A stretch of 64,000 nucleotides of DNA, taken from positions 1,736,001 to 1,800,000 of the forward strand of contig NZ_CP037864.1 in the NCBI RefSeq assembly GCF_004353845.1. The letters are read 5' to 3'. Within the stretch, counting starts at the first letter, position 1. Each line of letters begins with the position of its first letter. This DNA is from Citrobacter arsenatis. Lineage in GTDB: Bacteria > Pseudomonadota > Gammaproteobacteria > Enterobacterales > Enterobacteriaceae. The notes under the pieces were generated by a model that worked only from the letters and a program-made list of their open reading frames with translations, did no database searches and was not told the DNA's origin. The position numbers and the translations under genes were made by a program. Below, piece after piece: positions 1-8,915 of the stretch.

Positions 1-1107
1 AGTTTTCCTTTATTACGCGCCTTACAGCGCGATCGTTTTTTCCAGTTGTTAATCATCGTCGGGGTTGTACTGAGCCTGTTTACGCCATTTGCGCCCCGGT
101 CGTGGGTGGGGGCGATTGACTGGCACACGATTATCACGCTTAGCGGCCTGATGTTACTGACCAAAGGCGTGGAGCTAAGCGGTTACTTCGATGTGTTAGG
201 GCGTAAGATGACCCGCCGCTTCAAAACAGAACGTCAATTGGCGATATTTATGGTGCTGGCCGCGGCGCTACTGTCGACGTTTCTGACCAACGATGTTGCG
301 CTGTTTATTGTTGTTCCGCTGACTATCACCCTGAAAAAATTGTGCGCCATTCCGGTGAATCGCCTGATTATCTTTGAGGCGCTGGCGGTAAACGCCGGAT
401 CGTTGCTCACGCCAATAGGTAACCCGCAAAATATTCTGATGTGGGGACGCTCAGGCTTATCGTTTACCGCGTTTACCTGGCAAATGGCACCGCTCGCGGG
501 GGCGATGATGCTGACGCTGGTGGTGCTGTGCTGGTTCAGTTTCCCGCATAAAGCTTTGCATTATCATACTGGTACGCGCGCGCCTGACTGGCAACCGCGC
601 CTGGTATGGAGCTGTCTGGTGCTGTATATGATCTTTTTGGCAGCACTGGAATTCAAGCAGGAGCTGTGGGGGCTGGCGATTGTGGCGGCGGGGTTCATCG
701 TGCTTGCGCGTCGTGTGATCCTCAGTGTGGACTGGACGCTGCTGTTGGTATTTATGGCGATGTTCATTGATGTGCACTTGCTGACGCAGCTCCCGGCCTT
801 GCAGGGGATAACCCACCAGATTGGTACGCTTTCAGCGCCGGGGCTTTGGTTGACCGCCATTGGTCTGTCGCAGTTTATCAGTAATGTTCCCAGTACGATT
901 TTGCTGCTGAACTACGTCCCGCCAACGCTGTTGCTGGCCTGGGCGGTTAATGTGGGCGGCTTTGGTCTGTTGCCGGGATCGCTGGCGAATCTTATTGCCT
1001 TACGGATGGCAAACGACCGACGCATCTGGTGGCGTTTTCATTGGTATTCGGTGCCGATGCTGATATGGGCGGGACTGGTAGGGTATGGTTTGTTGCAGAT
1101 GATGTGA
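1..1107 (+). CDS. ybiR: YbiR, putative inner-membrane anion transporter (5' partial)
   Basis: Hydrophobic multi-spanning membrane protein of the ArsB/NhaD/CitT-like (IT superfamily) transporters; the substrate is not established. The reading frame is open from base 1 and translates as SFPLLRALQRDRFFQ, matching codon 2 onward of E. coli YbiR, so only the start codon lies outside the window. The internal TTG at 46 is not the real start. Family signatures visible include the run DWHTIITLSGLMLLTKGVE, the segment TNDVALFIVVPLT, and NPQN, typical of this superfamily. Length (368 codons plus the missing Met) agrees with the roughly 370-residue E. coli protein. It is followed directly by a REP pair and converges on ldtB. 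Orthology is secure; function is inferred from the family. Confidence 0.93.
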   Translation, partial: SFPLLRALQRDRFFQLLIIVGVVLSLFTPFAPRSWVGAIDWHTIITLSGLMLLTKGVELSGYFDVLGRKMTRRFKTERQLAIFMVLAAALLSTFLTNDVALFIVVPLTITLKKLCAIPVNRLIIFEALAVNAGSLLTPIGNPQNILMWGRSGLSFTAFTWQMAPLAGAMMLTLVVLCWFSFPHKALHYHTGTRAPDWQPRLVWSCLVLYMIFLAALEFKQELWGLAIVAAGFIVLARRVILSVDWTLLLVFMAMFIDVHLLTQLPALQGITHQIGTLSAPGLWLTAIGLSQFISNVPSTILLLNYVPPTLLLAWAVNVGGFGLLPGSLANLIALRMANDRRIWWRFHWYSVPMLIWAGLVGYGLLQMM

Positions 1108-1110
1108 GGA

Positions 1111-1185
1111 GTACGCCCGATGGCGCTTTGCTTATCGGGCGTACTTAATCTGTAGGCCGGATAAGGCGAAAACCGCCATCCGGCA
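1111..1185. repeat. REP pair (BIME-like) between ybiR and ldtB
   Basis: Two imperfect palindromes lie back to back: 1111-1144 (GTACGCCCGATGGCG... with its inverted copy) and 1152-1185 (GTAGGCCGGATAAGGCG, then CCGCCATCCGGCA). This is the classic enterobacterial REP sequence at the ends of two convergent genes. It probably protects transcript 3' ends and may limit read-through. Confidence 0.85.
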
Positions 1186-1196
1186 TTTTTTGATGC

Positions 1197-2117
1197 TTAG
1201 TTCAGACGAACCGGCATACCTGAACGGTTCTGTACCGCCTGCTCAACGACGGCCTGATCGACGTCAGACTGACCGGTGATGCTGGTAATGCTCTTGTTCA
1301 GCGTAATCGGTACGATTTCCCCGCCTTCGAACTGTGCTTCAGTGGTAGACAGTGGGTTGTGTACCTCGATGTAACGGCTGCCGTCTGGTTCGGTGGTGGC
1401 TTTTACCGGCTCATCGATAAACTGTACGCGGGTGCCGACCGGCACGTTTTCAAACAGGAATTTGATGTCGTCGTTACGCAGACGCACGCAACCATGGCTG
1501 ACACGTAAGCCGACACCGAAGTTAGCATTGGTGCCGTGGATAGCGTACAGGCGACCGATATACAGCGCGTACAGCCCCATCGGGTTATCCGGACCTGCCG
1601 GAACAACGGCTGGCAGTGGTTCGCCCGCGGCGCGGTATTCCGCATGCATTTTCGCTGTAGGCGTCCAGGTTGGACCCGCTTTTTTACGTTCTACTTTGGT
1701 GGTCCAATTGATTGGCGTGTCTTTACCCAACTGGCCGATACCGATCGGCAGAACAATGACGGTGTTGGTGCCTTTCGGGTAGTAGTACAGACGCATTTCC
1801 GCGCTGTTGATAACAATACCTTCATGCACGGTATCCGGCAGGATCAACTGCTGAGGAATGTTCAACACGGTGCCGCCTTTCGGCAGGAAGGTATCCACGC
1901 CAGGGTTGGCTTCCAGCATGTTAGACAGACCCATCTGATACTCCGCCGCAAAATATTCCAGCGGTTGGGTGTTACCTTCAGGAATCGTGATGACCTGGTT
2001 TTGGCCAATCAAACGACTGCCATCGGTAGGCAGTGGGTACGTGACGGCAGAAGCGGTATTACAAAAACCAACTATTGCGAGTGCCGCCGCGAAAAGCGTT
2101 GTTAATTTCATATTCAT
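1197..2117 (-). CDS. ldtB: L,D-transpeptidase LdtB (YbiS), Braun lipoprotein anchoring
   Basis: Periplasmic L,D-transpeptidase that attaches Braun lipoprotein (Lpp) to meso-DAP of peptidoglycan. The protein has an N-terminal signal peptide (MNMKLTTLFAAALAIVGF, cleavage near TASA-VTY), a LysM-like stretch around residues 40-90, and a YkuD catalytic domain with the signature HGTN...SHGCVRLRN, in which the Cys is the nucleophile. The start was set at 2117 because this gives 306 residues, the size of the E. coli enzyme, with the signal peptide at the very N-terminus; in-frame starts up to 2186 would add an unrelated tail. It is transcribed divergently from ybiT. Confident ortholog. Confidence 0.95.
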   Translation of the reverse strand: MNMKLTTLFAAALAIVGFCNTASAVTYPLPTDGSRLIGQNQVITIPEGNTQPLEYFAAEYQMGLSNMLEANPGVDTFLPKGGTVLNIPQQLILPDTVHEGIVINSAEMRLYYYPKGTNTVIVLPIGIGQLGKDTPINWTTKVERKKAGPTWTPTAKMHAEYRAAGEPLPAVVPAGPDNPMGLYALYIGRLYAIHGTNANFGVGLRVSHGCVRLRNDDIKFLFENVPVGTRVQFIDEPVKATTEPDGSRYIEVHNPLSTTEAQFEGGEIVPITLNKSITSITGQSDVDQAVVEQAVQNRSGMPVRLN

Positions 2118-2349
2118 GTTCATGTATGCGAGATTCAGTGCCAGGCAGGCTAGTGGGTTGAGATTTATGTAGTGTTGGGCACGCATTATATGTGCAATCT
2201 GAGCAACAAGGAATTCGGATGTGTACTAAATCACATTTTTTTCCTTTTACTCGCACTTTAGCCCTTCAGCATCAGGGGGCGATCTTATTGCAGACTTATG
2301 GCATAATAAGCGGTTTGTCACATATTTCTTTCTCTTTCAGGATACGCCA

Positions 2350-3945
2350 GTGTTAGTTTCCAGCAACGTCACCATGCAGTTCGGCAGTAAGCCGCTGTTT
2401 GAAAATATTTCCGTCAAATTTGGCGGCGGCAACCGTTACGGCCTGATTGGCGCGAACGGTAGCGGTAAATCTACTTTTATGAAAATTCTCGGCGGCGACC
2501 TCGAACCGACGCTGGGCAACGTTTCCCTCGATCCGAATGAGCGCATCGGTAAGCTGCGTCAGGATCAGTTCGCCTTTGAAGAGTTCACCGTGCTTGACAC
2601 CGTGATCATGGGTCACGGCGAACTGTGGGAAGTGAAGCAGGAGCGCGATCGCATCTACGCCCTGGCTGAGATGAGCGAAGAAGATGGCTACAAAGTTGCT
2701 GACCTCGAAGTTCAGTATGGCGAAATGGACGGTTACTCTGCGGAAGCGCGTGCGGGTGAACTGCTGCTGGGCGTCGGTATTCCGGTAGAACAGCATTACG
2801 GCCCGATGAGCGAAGTCGCGCCGGGCTGGAAGCTGCGTGTACTTCTGGCACAGGCGCTGTTCTCTAACCCGGACATCCTGCTGCTCGACGAACCAACGAA
2901 CAACCTGGATATCGACACCATCCGCTGGCTGGAGCAGACGCTGAACGAGCGTGACAGCACCATGATCATCATTTCGCACGACCGTCACTTCCTGAACATG
3001 GTCTGCACGCATATGGCGGATCTGGACTACGGCGAACTGCGCGTTTATCCGGGTAACTACGACGAATATATGACGGCGGCAACCCAGGCGCGTGAACGTC
3101 TGCTGGCCGATAACGCCAAGAAGAAAGCACAGATTGCCGATCTGCAATCCTTCGTCAGCCGCTTTAGCGCCAACGCGTCTAAATCTCGACAGGCGACTTC
3201 TCGTGCGCGTCAGATTGATAAGATCAAGCTCGACGAAGTGAAAGCGTCCAGCCGTCAGAACCCGTTCATCCGCTTCGAACAGGATAAGAAACTGTTCCGT
3301 AACGCGCTGGAAGTGGAAGCGTTGGCGAAAGGTTTTGATGAAGGCCCGCTGTTTAAAAACTTCAACCTGCTGCTGGAAGTGGGGGAGAAGGTTGCCATCA
3401 TTGGTGCCAACGGCGTGGGTAAATCCACCATGCTGAAAACGTTGGTCGGCGATTTACAGCCGGACAACGGTACCGTTAAGTGGTCTGAAAACGCCCAGGT
3501 CGGTTACTACGCGCAGGATCATGAATACGAATTCGAAAACGATCTAACCGTATTCGAATGGATGAGCCAGTGGAAACAAGAAGGCGATGATGAGCAGGTT
3601 GTGCGCAGCTTCCTTGGCCGTCTGCTGTTCAGCCAGGACGATATCAAGAAACCTGCAAAAGTGCTCTCCGGTGGTGAAAAAGGACGCATGTTGTTCGGTA
3701 AGCTGATGATGCAGAAACCGAATATCCTGGTTATGGATGAACCAACCAACCACCTGGATATGGAATCTATCGAGTCGCTGAACATGGCGCTGGAAATGTA
3801 CCAGGGCACGCTGATCTTCGTTTCTCACGACCGTGAGTTCGTCAGCTCGCTGGCAACCCGTGTGATTGAAATTACGCCGGAGCGTGTGATCGACTTCACC
3901 GGTAACTACGAAGATTACCTGCGTAGTAAAGGTATTGACGGCTAA
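2350..3945 (+). CDS. ybiT: YbiT, ABC-F family ATPase
   Basis: Soluble ABC-F protein with two ATP-binding cassettes and no membrane domain, the class that acts on ribosomes (EttA/Uup/YheS relatives). Cassette 1 has Walker A GANGSGKST near residue 35 and Walker B LLLDEPTNNLD near residue 180. Between the cassettes is the charged, helical linker (around residues 240-320) that contacts the ribosomal P/E site in this family. Cassette 2 has Walker A GANGVGKST and Walker B ILVMDEPTNHLD preceded by LSGGEKGR. The start is GTG at 2350. Length, 531 residues, is one more than in E. coli. Its exact translational role is less defined than for EttA. Confidence 0.95.
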   Translation: MLVSSNVTMQFGSKPLFENISVKFGGGNRYGLIGANGSGKSTFMKILGGDLEPTLGNVSLDPNERIGKLRQDQFAFEEFTVLDTVIMGHGELWEVKQERDRIYALAEMSEEDGYKVADLEVQYGEMDGYSAEARAGELLLGVGIPVEQHYGPMSEVAPGWKLRVLLAQALFSNPDILLLDEPTNNLDIDTIRWLEQTLNERDSTMIIISHDRHFLNMVCTHMADLDYGELRVYPGNYDEYMTAATQARERLLADNAKKKAQIADLQSFVSRFSANASKSRQATSRARQIDKIKLDEVKASSRQNPFIRFEQDKKLFRNALEVEALAKGFDEGPLFKNFNLLLEVGEKVAIIGANGVGKSTMLKTLVGDLQPDNGTVKWSENAQVGYYAQDHEYEFENDLTVFEWMSQWKQEGDDEQVVRSFLGRLLFSQDDIKKPAKVLSGGEKGRMLFGKLMMQKPNILVMDEPTNHLDMESIESLNMALEMYQGTLIFVSHDREFVSSLATRVIEITPERVIDFTGNYEDYLRSKGIDG

Positions 3946-3959
3946 TTTCCCGTTCTCTT

Positions 3960-3996
3960 TCGTGTTACAGGTGTGATGGCTGCGCCTGTAACACGA
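3960..3996. other. Perfect 12-bp inverted repeat between convergent ybiT and ybiU
   Basis: Arms TCGTGTTACAGG (3960-3971) and CCTGTAACACGA (3985-3996) flank a 13-nt loop. There is no clear T-run on either side, so it is a transcript-end stem-loop rather than a textbook intrinsic terminator. It would form in both the ybiT and the ybiU mRNA tails. Confidence 0.6.
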
Positions 3997-4024
3997 GATA
4001 CTTAGGGAAAAGGGGATATAAAGA

Positions 4025-5287
4025 TTAAGTCATCCCCAGCGCGCGTTTACCGTGGATATTCAAATCCTCCAGCGTGAAGCGTCCTTCCCAGTTAGTTTCA
4101 TAATCCTCACGCGGGAAATCACCCGGCGACGCGCCTTTTTCCAGTGCAGCCTTCACTTTGTGGGCATAAGCCAGATTCTTTTCACACATCGGTGCGGCAG
4201 GGATGTACATCACATTGCCCCAGCCCTGCTGATTTTCTACCGGGGCGACGGAGTGAATAACGTCACAATGCCACCAGACGGAGTCTCCAGCGTCAAGTTG
4301 CGGAATGCTGGTTAACGCTTCAATCAGCAGCGGATGCCATTGTGCGGAAATCGGCAAGACTCTGCCGGGCGCGACGCCGCAAAGTTCATCTTCCGGCACA
4401 TCGTCAAGCAAGGGGCGTAACAGCACATACGCCATCGCTTCAGGGATAGGGACTACGTGCAACAATCCCTGACCCGGCAGCATATCGGACAGTGCAGTCC
4501 AGCCCTGGAAGGTACGGAAGACTGAACATTTGGTGGTGTTATCCACCGTGTACTCTTCTACCTCGGTGCGATGTGCCGCCTGCCATGGATCGTAATCTTC
4601 CAGATTACCGTTGAAAACATTAGCAAAGACCTGTTGATATGCCGGAAGAAGCCAGCGTTCCAGCGCACCGGAATCGGTGTGTGCGCCCAGCCCTTTGGAC
4701 GTCGTTCCCGGCGGGCGACGACGAATGCGGTCAGGATAGATGACGCTGACATCCGGGTTAAACCATTGTTTCCCTTCGCTTGTAAACGTCCAGAGACGAT
4801 TAAGGAACGACTGTGCATTGGCCATTTCTTCACTCTGACGGGCCTGCATCTGCGCCTGGGACCAGTAGATGGGGTAGATTTCAGGCCGCGATGCGCTCAG
4901 GGTGCCGAAGAAATTATCGCCCGGTCCTTTGTAAACGTCGTCAAAATGGTTGCGGTCCAGATAATCCAGCATTGAACGATCCCAACCCAGGGCCTGTTCA
5001 CGAGGGAAATGGCCTTTAATCACCGCGCATCCACGACGCTTAATTTCTTCACGCTGCTCTGCACTCACGCGACCCGCTTTGATATCCGCATAGGACAACA
5101 CTGGCCAAACCGGCGCACCTTGCGCTTTGAAGGCGTTGATTTCCGCCACGCGATTGGCAATGGCATCGCTCAACTGATTGAAAATCAACTGAACATCTCC
5201 AAGCTGTTCACGCAGTTGCTGTTTCATCTGTCGGATTGTCGCTTTGTGATCGACGGGCAACGTGTCGCTGGTAAAGGTAAAAGCCAT
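4025..5287 (-). CDS. ybiU: YbiU, DUF1479 family protein (probable Fe(II)/2-oxoglutarate-dependent oxygenase fold)
   Basis: A 420-residue cytosolic protein of the DUF1479 family, close to E. coli YbiU. The family has the double-stranded beta-helix of Fe(II)/2-oxoglutarate dioxygenases. Candidate metal ligands are the HTDSG motif (His-X-Asp) and a distal His in the segment WWHCDVIHSVAP. Substrate is unknown. Start 5287 (MAFTFTSD) fits the E. coli N-terminus; two further Met/Val codons upstream are less likely. A 16-bp palindrome lies 15 bp upstream of the start (5303-5318) and recurs in front of ybiV and ybiY, suggesting shared control. Confidence 0.9.
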   Translation of the reverse strand: MAFTFTSDTLPVDHKATIRQMKQQLREQLGDVQLIFNQLSDAIANRVAEINAFKAQGAPVWPVLSYADIKAGRVSAEQREEIKRRGCAVIKGHFPREQALGWDRSMLDYLDRNHFDDVYKGPGDNFFGTLSASRPEIYPIYWSQAQMQARQSEEMANAQSFLNRLWTFTSEGKQWFNPDVSVIYPDRIRRRPPGTTSKGLGAHTDSGALERWLLPAYQQVFANVFNGNLEDYDPWQAAHRTEVEEYTVDNTTKCSVFRTFQGWTALSDMLPGQGLLHVVPIPEAMAYVLLRPLLDDVPEDELCGVAPGRVLPISAQWHPLLIEALTSIPQLDAGDSVWWHCDVIHSVAPVENQQGWGNVMYIPAAPMCEKNLAYAHKVKAALEKGASPGDFPREDYETNWEGRFTLEDLNIHGKRALGMT

Positions 5288-5302
5288 AACCACCTCGCAT
5301 TA

Positions 5303-5318
5303 ACTTTCATTCGAAACT
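5303..5318. promoter_or_regulatory. Putative operator, copy 1 (upstream of ybiU)
   Basis: ACTTTCATTCGAAACT: six-base arms around a 4-bp centre, one mismatch from the perfect palindrome found at 9851-9866. It lies just upstream of the ybiU start, in a position where a bound repressor could block transcription. The protein that binds it is not identifiable from this window. Confidence 0.55.
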
Positions 5319-5407
5319 AAATTAACTTACAGGTGATAATATAAGTTAAAATTTAGTTAACGCAAGTTTAAAACTTGATGGAGTGAACAAAATAGAAAAA
5401 GAGTGAA

Positions 5408-5432
5408 AACCGGGATAAGGGATACCCCGGTT
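5408..5432 (-). terminator. Terminator after ybiV
   Basis: On the minus strand AACCGGG and CCCGGTT form a 7-bp stem closely followed by TTTT, 8 bases beyond the ybiV stop codon. Confidence 0.65.
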
Positions 5433-5439
5433 GGCAGGA

Positions 5440-6255
5440 TTAGACGTTAAAAGGCGAAGAGTTATCCAGCGCCGCCTGAATCACGTTCAGCGCGCCCTGA
5501 TGGTTATTGTCGTCGGTCTGATAGCGGGCAATCGCTTTGATACTCTCTGCCGCGTTGGCCATAGCGAAAGAGTAGTGCGCCATTTTCAACATTTCCGCAT
5601 CGTTGCCGCTATCGCCAATGGCGACCACGTTTTGCGGTGACAGGTTCCAGCGCTTTAGCAGCCGGCTGATTCCGTTGGCTTTATGTAAACCTGGAATGAT
5701 CAGGTCGATAAACCCAAAGCCGCTGGTAACGGGCTTCATAATGCCGTCAAGGGCAGAATGAAGGTGATCGATAACTAAAGGGATCTGTTGGTCCGGTAAG
5801 TTCAGCGAGAATTTGAAAAGCACATCGTCGATGTCCTGATAATCCTTCACGGGTTTCAGGCGATGGTAGTGTTTTGACATCAACGCGACAAAGGACTCTG
5901 GGGCATTTTCGCTAACGTAAGCGCTTTGCAGGCCGCAAGCTACAAAGTTGAGCTGTTTATCTTTTAGCAGTTCGCCAATGACAATTCGGGATTCGTGGCG
6001 GGTCAGCTCGCCGTGAAACAGCTGTTTGCCATGTTCAAAGACCAATGCCCCGTTCTCGGCGACAAAAGAGATCTCATCTTTGAGCTCCGGGAAAAAGGAG
6101 ATCAACTGGTAATATTGGTTGCCGCTGGCCACGACAAATTCAATATCTCGTTTTTTCAGTTCCTGATACTGCGCCATAAAACGTGTACGATCGTATTGCT
6201 TGGCGTCGTCGAGAAAAGTTCCGTCCATATCGGTGACGATAACTTTGATGGTCAT
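5440..6255 (-). CDS. ybiV: YbiV, HAD-IIB (Cof-type) sugar phosphatase
   Basis: A 271-residue HAD phosphatase; the E. coli ortholog hydrolyses sugar phosphates such as fructose-1-phosphate and ribose-5-phosphate. Catalytic motif I is DMDGTF at residues 9-14 (Asp nucleophile and acid/base), motif II is the VVASGNQ segment (Ser/Thr-type), and motif IV is GDSGNDAEM near residue 215, with the Lys of motif III upstream. The C2-type cap domain lies between. A closely similar paralog, ybjI, is encoded at 32968-33783. The promoter region carries a 16-bp palindrome (6323-6338) shared with ybiU and ybiY/fsaA. Confidence 0.95.
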   Translation of the reverse strand: MTIKVIVTDMDGTFLDDAKQYDRTRFMAQYQELKKRDIEFVVASGNQYYQLISFFPELKDEISFVAENGALVFEHGKQLFHGELTRHESRIVIGELLKDKQLNFVACGLQSAYVSENAPESFVALMSKHYHRLKPVKDYQDIDDVLFKFSLNLPDQQIPLVIDHLHSALDGIMKPVTSGFGFIDLIIPGLHKANGISRLLKRWNLSPQNVVAIGDSGNDAEMLKMAHYSFAMANAAESIKAIARYQTDDNNHQGALNVIQAALDNSSPFNV

Positions 6256-6322
6256 ATATGCTCCTGGCTTATAACTGCAACCAGAAACATTCTAATAACA
6301 ATGTGACCTGTAGCACAAATTT

Positions 6323-6338
6323 AATTTCGAATGAAAGT
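6323..6338. promoter_or_regulatory. Putative operator, copy 2 (upstream of ybiV)
   Basis: AATTTCGAATGAAAGT, 15 of 16 positions matching the perfect palindrome at 9851-9866. It lies 67 bp upstream of the ybiV start and abuts the terminator of the ybiYW operon. Confidence 0.55.
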
Positions 6339-6372
6339 AAAAAGCCGGGTGGTAGCTTCGCCTTACCCGGCT
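6338..6372 (-). terminator. Terminator of the ybiY-ybiW transcript
   Basis: On the minus strand AGCCGGGT and ACCCGGCT form an 8-bp stem followed immediately by TTTTT. It lies between ybiW and ybiV, beyond the REP pair. Confidence 0.75.
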
Positions 6373-6387
6373 AAGGGGAGAGCCGTT

Positions 6388-6469
6388 GTAGGCCGGATAA
6401 GCGTCAGCGCATCCGGCAATGGGGAGGGTAGCGTGCCGGATGGCGGCGTGAACGCCTTCTCCGGCCGAC
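6388..6469. repeat. REP pair downstream of ybiW
   Basis: Two REP palindromes in opposite arrangement: 6388-6418 (GTAGGCCGGATAAGCG ... CATCCGGCA) and 6433-6469 (GTGCCGGATGGCGGCG ... TCCGGCCGAC). Confidence 0.8.
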
Positions 6470-6477
6470 AATATTGC

Positions 6478-8910
6478 TTACAGCATATGTTCAGTACGCG
6501 CGATGATATCGTCCTGCGCATCCGGAGACAGCGCGGTGAAGAAGGCGGAATAACCTGCTACACGGACCACCAGGTCACGGTACTGATCCGGGTGTTTTTT
6601 GGCTTCCAGCAGCGTTTCACGCGAGACAATGTTGTACTGAATATGCCAGCCTTTGTGTTCTTCAAAGAAGGTACGCAGCAGGATCATCAGCTTTTGCTTA
6701 TCCGATTCATTCTCCAGCGTGGCTGGGTTCAGCTTCTGGTTTAACAACACGCCACCGAGGATTGAACCGGTCGGTAGTTTACCCACCGAGCCAATTACCG
6801 CCGTAGGGCCAAGATGGTCCGTCCCGGATGCCGGGCTTGCGCCTTCCGCCAGCGGGGTGTGCGCCTTACGACCATCCGGCGTTGCCATTGTTGCGGCGCC
6901 AAACGGGACGTTTGCGGAGATAGACGAGGTCCCGGCGTAGTAATTGCCGCCAACCGGACCACGACCGTAACGTGGATTATGATACTGTTTCAGTTCATCG
7001 ATATAAGTCTGATAAGCGCGGGCCAGCAGCGTATCAACGGAATCGTCATCGTTGCCGTACTTCGGCGCGCCGTTGATTAGTCGTTGGCGTAATTGCTCGT
7101 GAGTCAGACCGTCAAAATCATCAGCCAGTGCCGCAGCCAATTGCTGCTGGCCGATAACGCCTTGATCGAAGACCAGTTTCTTCACTGCCGCCAGGCTATT
7201 GCCGAGGTTGGCGATACCCACCTGCAAACCAGATACCCAGTCATACTTCGCGCCGCCTTGCTTAATGCTTTTCGCGCGCTCAATGCAGTCGTCTACCAGC
7301 GCGGAGCACAGAATATCGTGTACGTTCTCTTCCAGCATGGTGTCGACGACATACTCGATTTCGATAGATTTACGTGTGTAGTAGCGAATCTGTGTATCCC
7401 AGGCATCCATTACTTCGTCGAAATTGTTGAAGTTACCGGCCGAGAACGCTTTTTCCTGTGGCAGGAATACTTTGCCGCTGGTGGCATCACGACCACCTTC
7501 CAGCGCCGCCAGCATCACGCGGGCAAAGTTAATAAAGCTCATGCCGGTGCAGCGATAGCCCCATTTGCCGCCAACGGCGGTTTCGATGCAACCAATGGCC
7601 GCATAGTCGTAGGCGTCCTGCGGTTCAATGCCAAGCTTAATGAATTCCGGGATGACGATTTCGTCGTTGTTAAAAGCTGGCATTCCGAAGCCGCAGCGGA
7701 TCACCTGCACGCAGGCATCCAGGAAGTCATTACTCATCCCTGCGTGATAACGCACGCTCAGGTTGGGCTGCGTAGAACGCAGACGGCCGCAGGATTCCAG
7801 GATCGCATAGGAGAGCGGGTTGACGGCATCCATCGCCTGACAGTTAACCAGGTTTTGACCACCAATGGTTACGTTCTGGTACAGCGGGCTGCCCGCTGAT
7901 GCTTTCGAATGGGAGCCGGAACGGATTTTGTTCACTTCCAGCAGTTTCAGCCAGCAGCTGTGCAGCAGCTCAATGGCGTGCTCGCGATCGAGGCTCTGGT
8001 TTAGTTCTACGTCACGACGATAGAACGGATAGAGGTACTGATCCATGCGACCAAACGACACCGAGTGACCGTTAGATTCAATTTGCAGGATCAACTGAAT
8101 GAAATAGCACAGTTGCAGCGCCTGCCAGAACGTTTTTGGCGGCTCATGGGCGATCACATCGCAGTTTTCCGCCATGGCCAGCAGTTCATCACGACGGCTG
8201 GCGCGAGTTTCTGTGGACGCCATTTTACGTGCCAGCGTGGCAAAGCGCTCAATGTGCAGACTGACGGCCTCCAGCACGATATCAATCGCCTTCAGGAACT
8301 GATCGCCATGGAGGTCTTCCAGACAAGTCAGATTGATGCGGGAGCGACGTTCATCGACTTTATGGCGCAGGCCGTCGAGACCTTTTTCCAGCAGCAGCGG
8401 GAAGTTTACCGCCAGGTGGGCGTCGCCGGAGGTCATGTTGCCTTCGGCTTTGATAATGCCGGTTTCCAGCAGTCCCTTCTGCTCGTCGGTGAACATCCCG
8501 TAGCAGCGATCTTGCACGGTCTGACCACGCCACCACGGACACACCTCGTGCAATACGCGTTTATTCTCCTCACTTACCGCAAAGCCTGCGCCCGGCCTAT
8601 CGGCGAGGTCATCGATCTCTTTTTCAATCCAGGAGACGGTGTATTCCGGGAAGATAGGCGCGGCACGTACTTCGCTCGCCTGGTTACCAATAATCAACTC
8701 GTCATGCTTGATCCAGATGGTACGTTCCGCCAGATGATGGGCCAGCGCCAGCGCGCGGCGTACCGGGATGGGTTTATCCAGATGCTGCTGGTACATCTCG
8801 GTATAGTGCTGGGCGCGCTCGGTACAAACCGGCGGCTTCACGATGTGGATCAGGGCCGTTTTATGCGCTTTGATACGGTCGCTGAGTGTGTCCAGTTTCA
8901 GAATGGTCAT
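6478..8910 (-). CDS. ybiW: YbiW, glycyl radical enzyme (PFL2/diol-dehydratase-like)
   Basis: An 810-residue glycyl radical enzyme for anaerobic carbon metabolism; the physiological substrate is not known. The radical-bearing loop RVAGYSAFF places the Gly at about residue 786, 25 residues from the C-terminus. The active-site thiyl Cys is C441 in AIGCIETAVGG, with Glu at 443. A single Cys followed by X-Glu is the arrangement of glycerol/diol dehydratases and related lyases, whereas pyruvate formate-lyase has two adjacent cysteines. The enzyme is therefore more likely a C-O or C-N lyase than a true formate-lyase. It needs the activase YbiY, encoded just upstream in the same operon (5-bp gap). 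Confidence 0.93.
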   Translation of the reverse strand: MTILKLDTLSDRIKAHKTALIHIVKPPVCTERAQHYTEMYQQHLDKPIPVRRALALAHHLAERTIWIKHDELIIGNQASEVRAAPIFPEYTVSWIEKEIDDLADRPGAGFAVSEENKRVLHEVCPWWRGQTVQDRCYGMFTDEQKGLLETGIIKAEGNMTSGDAHLAVNFPLLLEKGLDGLRHKVDERRSRINLTCLEDLHGDQFLKAIDIVLEAVSLHIERFATLARKMASTETRASRRDELLAMAENCDVIAHEPPKTFWQALQLCYFIQLILQIESNGHSVSFGRMDQYLYPFYRRDVELNQSLDREHAIELLHSCWLKLLEVNKIRSGSHSKASAGSPLYQNVTIGGQNLVNCQAMDAVNPLSYAILESCGRLRSTQPNLSVRYHAGMSNDFLDACVQVIRCGFGMPAFNNDEIVIPEFIKLGIEPQDAYDYAAIGCIETAVGGKWGYRCTGMSFINFARVMLAALEGGRDATSGKVFLPQEKAFSAGNFNNFDEVMDAWDTQIRYYTRKSIEIEYVVDTMLEENVHDILCSALVDDCIERAKSIKQGGAKYDWVSGLQVGIANLGNSLAAVKKLVFDQGVIGQQQLAAALADDFDGLTHEQLRQRLINGAPKYGNDDDSVDTLLARAYQTYIDELKQYHNPRYGRGPVGGNYYAGTSSISANVPFGAATMATPDGRKAHTPLAEGASPASGTDHLGPTAVIGSVGKLPTGSILGGVLLNQKLNPATLENESDKQKLMILLRTFFEEHKGWHIQYNIVSRETLLEAKKHPDQYRDLVVRVAGYSAFFTALSPDAQDDIIARTEHML

Positions 8911-8915
8911 GGCGA

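Noticed and set aside
2353..3147. 264-residue open frame on the minus strand inside ybiT
   Set aside because: It is antisense to a conserved ABC-F gene, has no ribosome-binding site or recognisable family, and arises from GC-biased codon usage of ybiT.
5303..5318. Cra (FruR) site for the ybiU/ybiV/ybiY palindrome
   Set aside because: The palindrome has arms ACTTTC/GAAAGT and does not fit the Cra core TGAATC-G-TTCA well, so another regulator is more likely.
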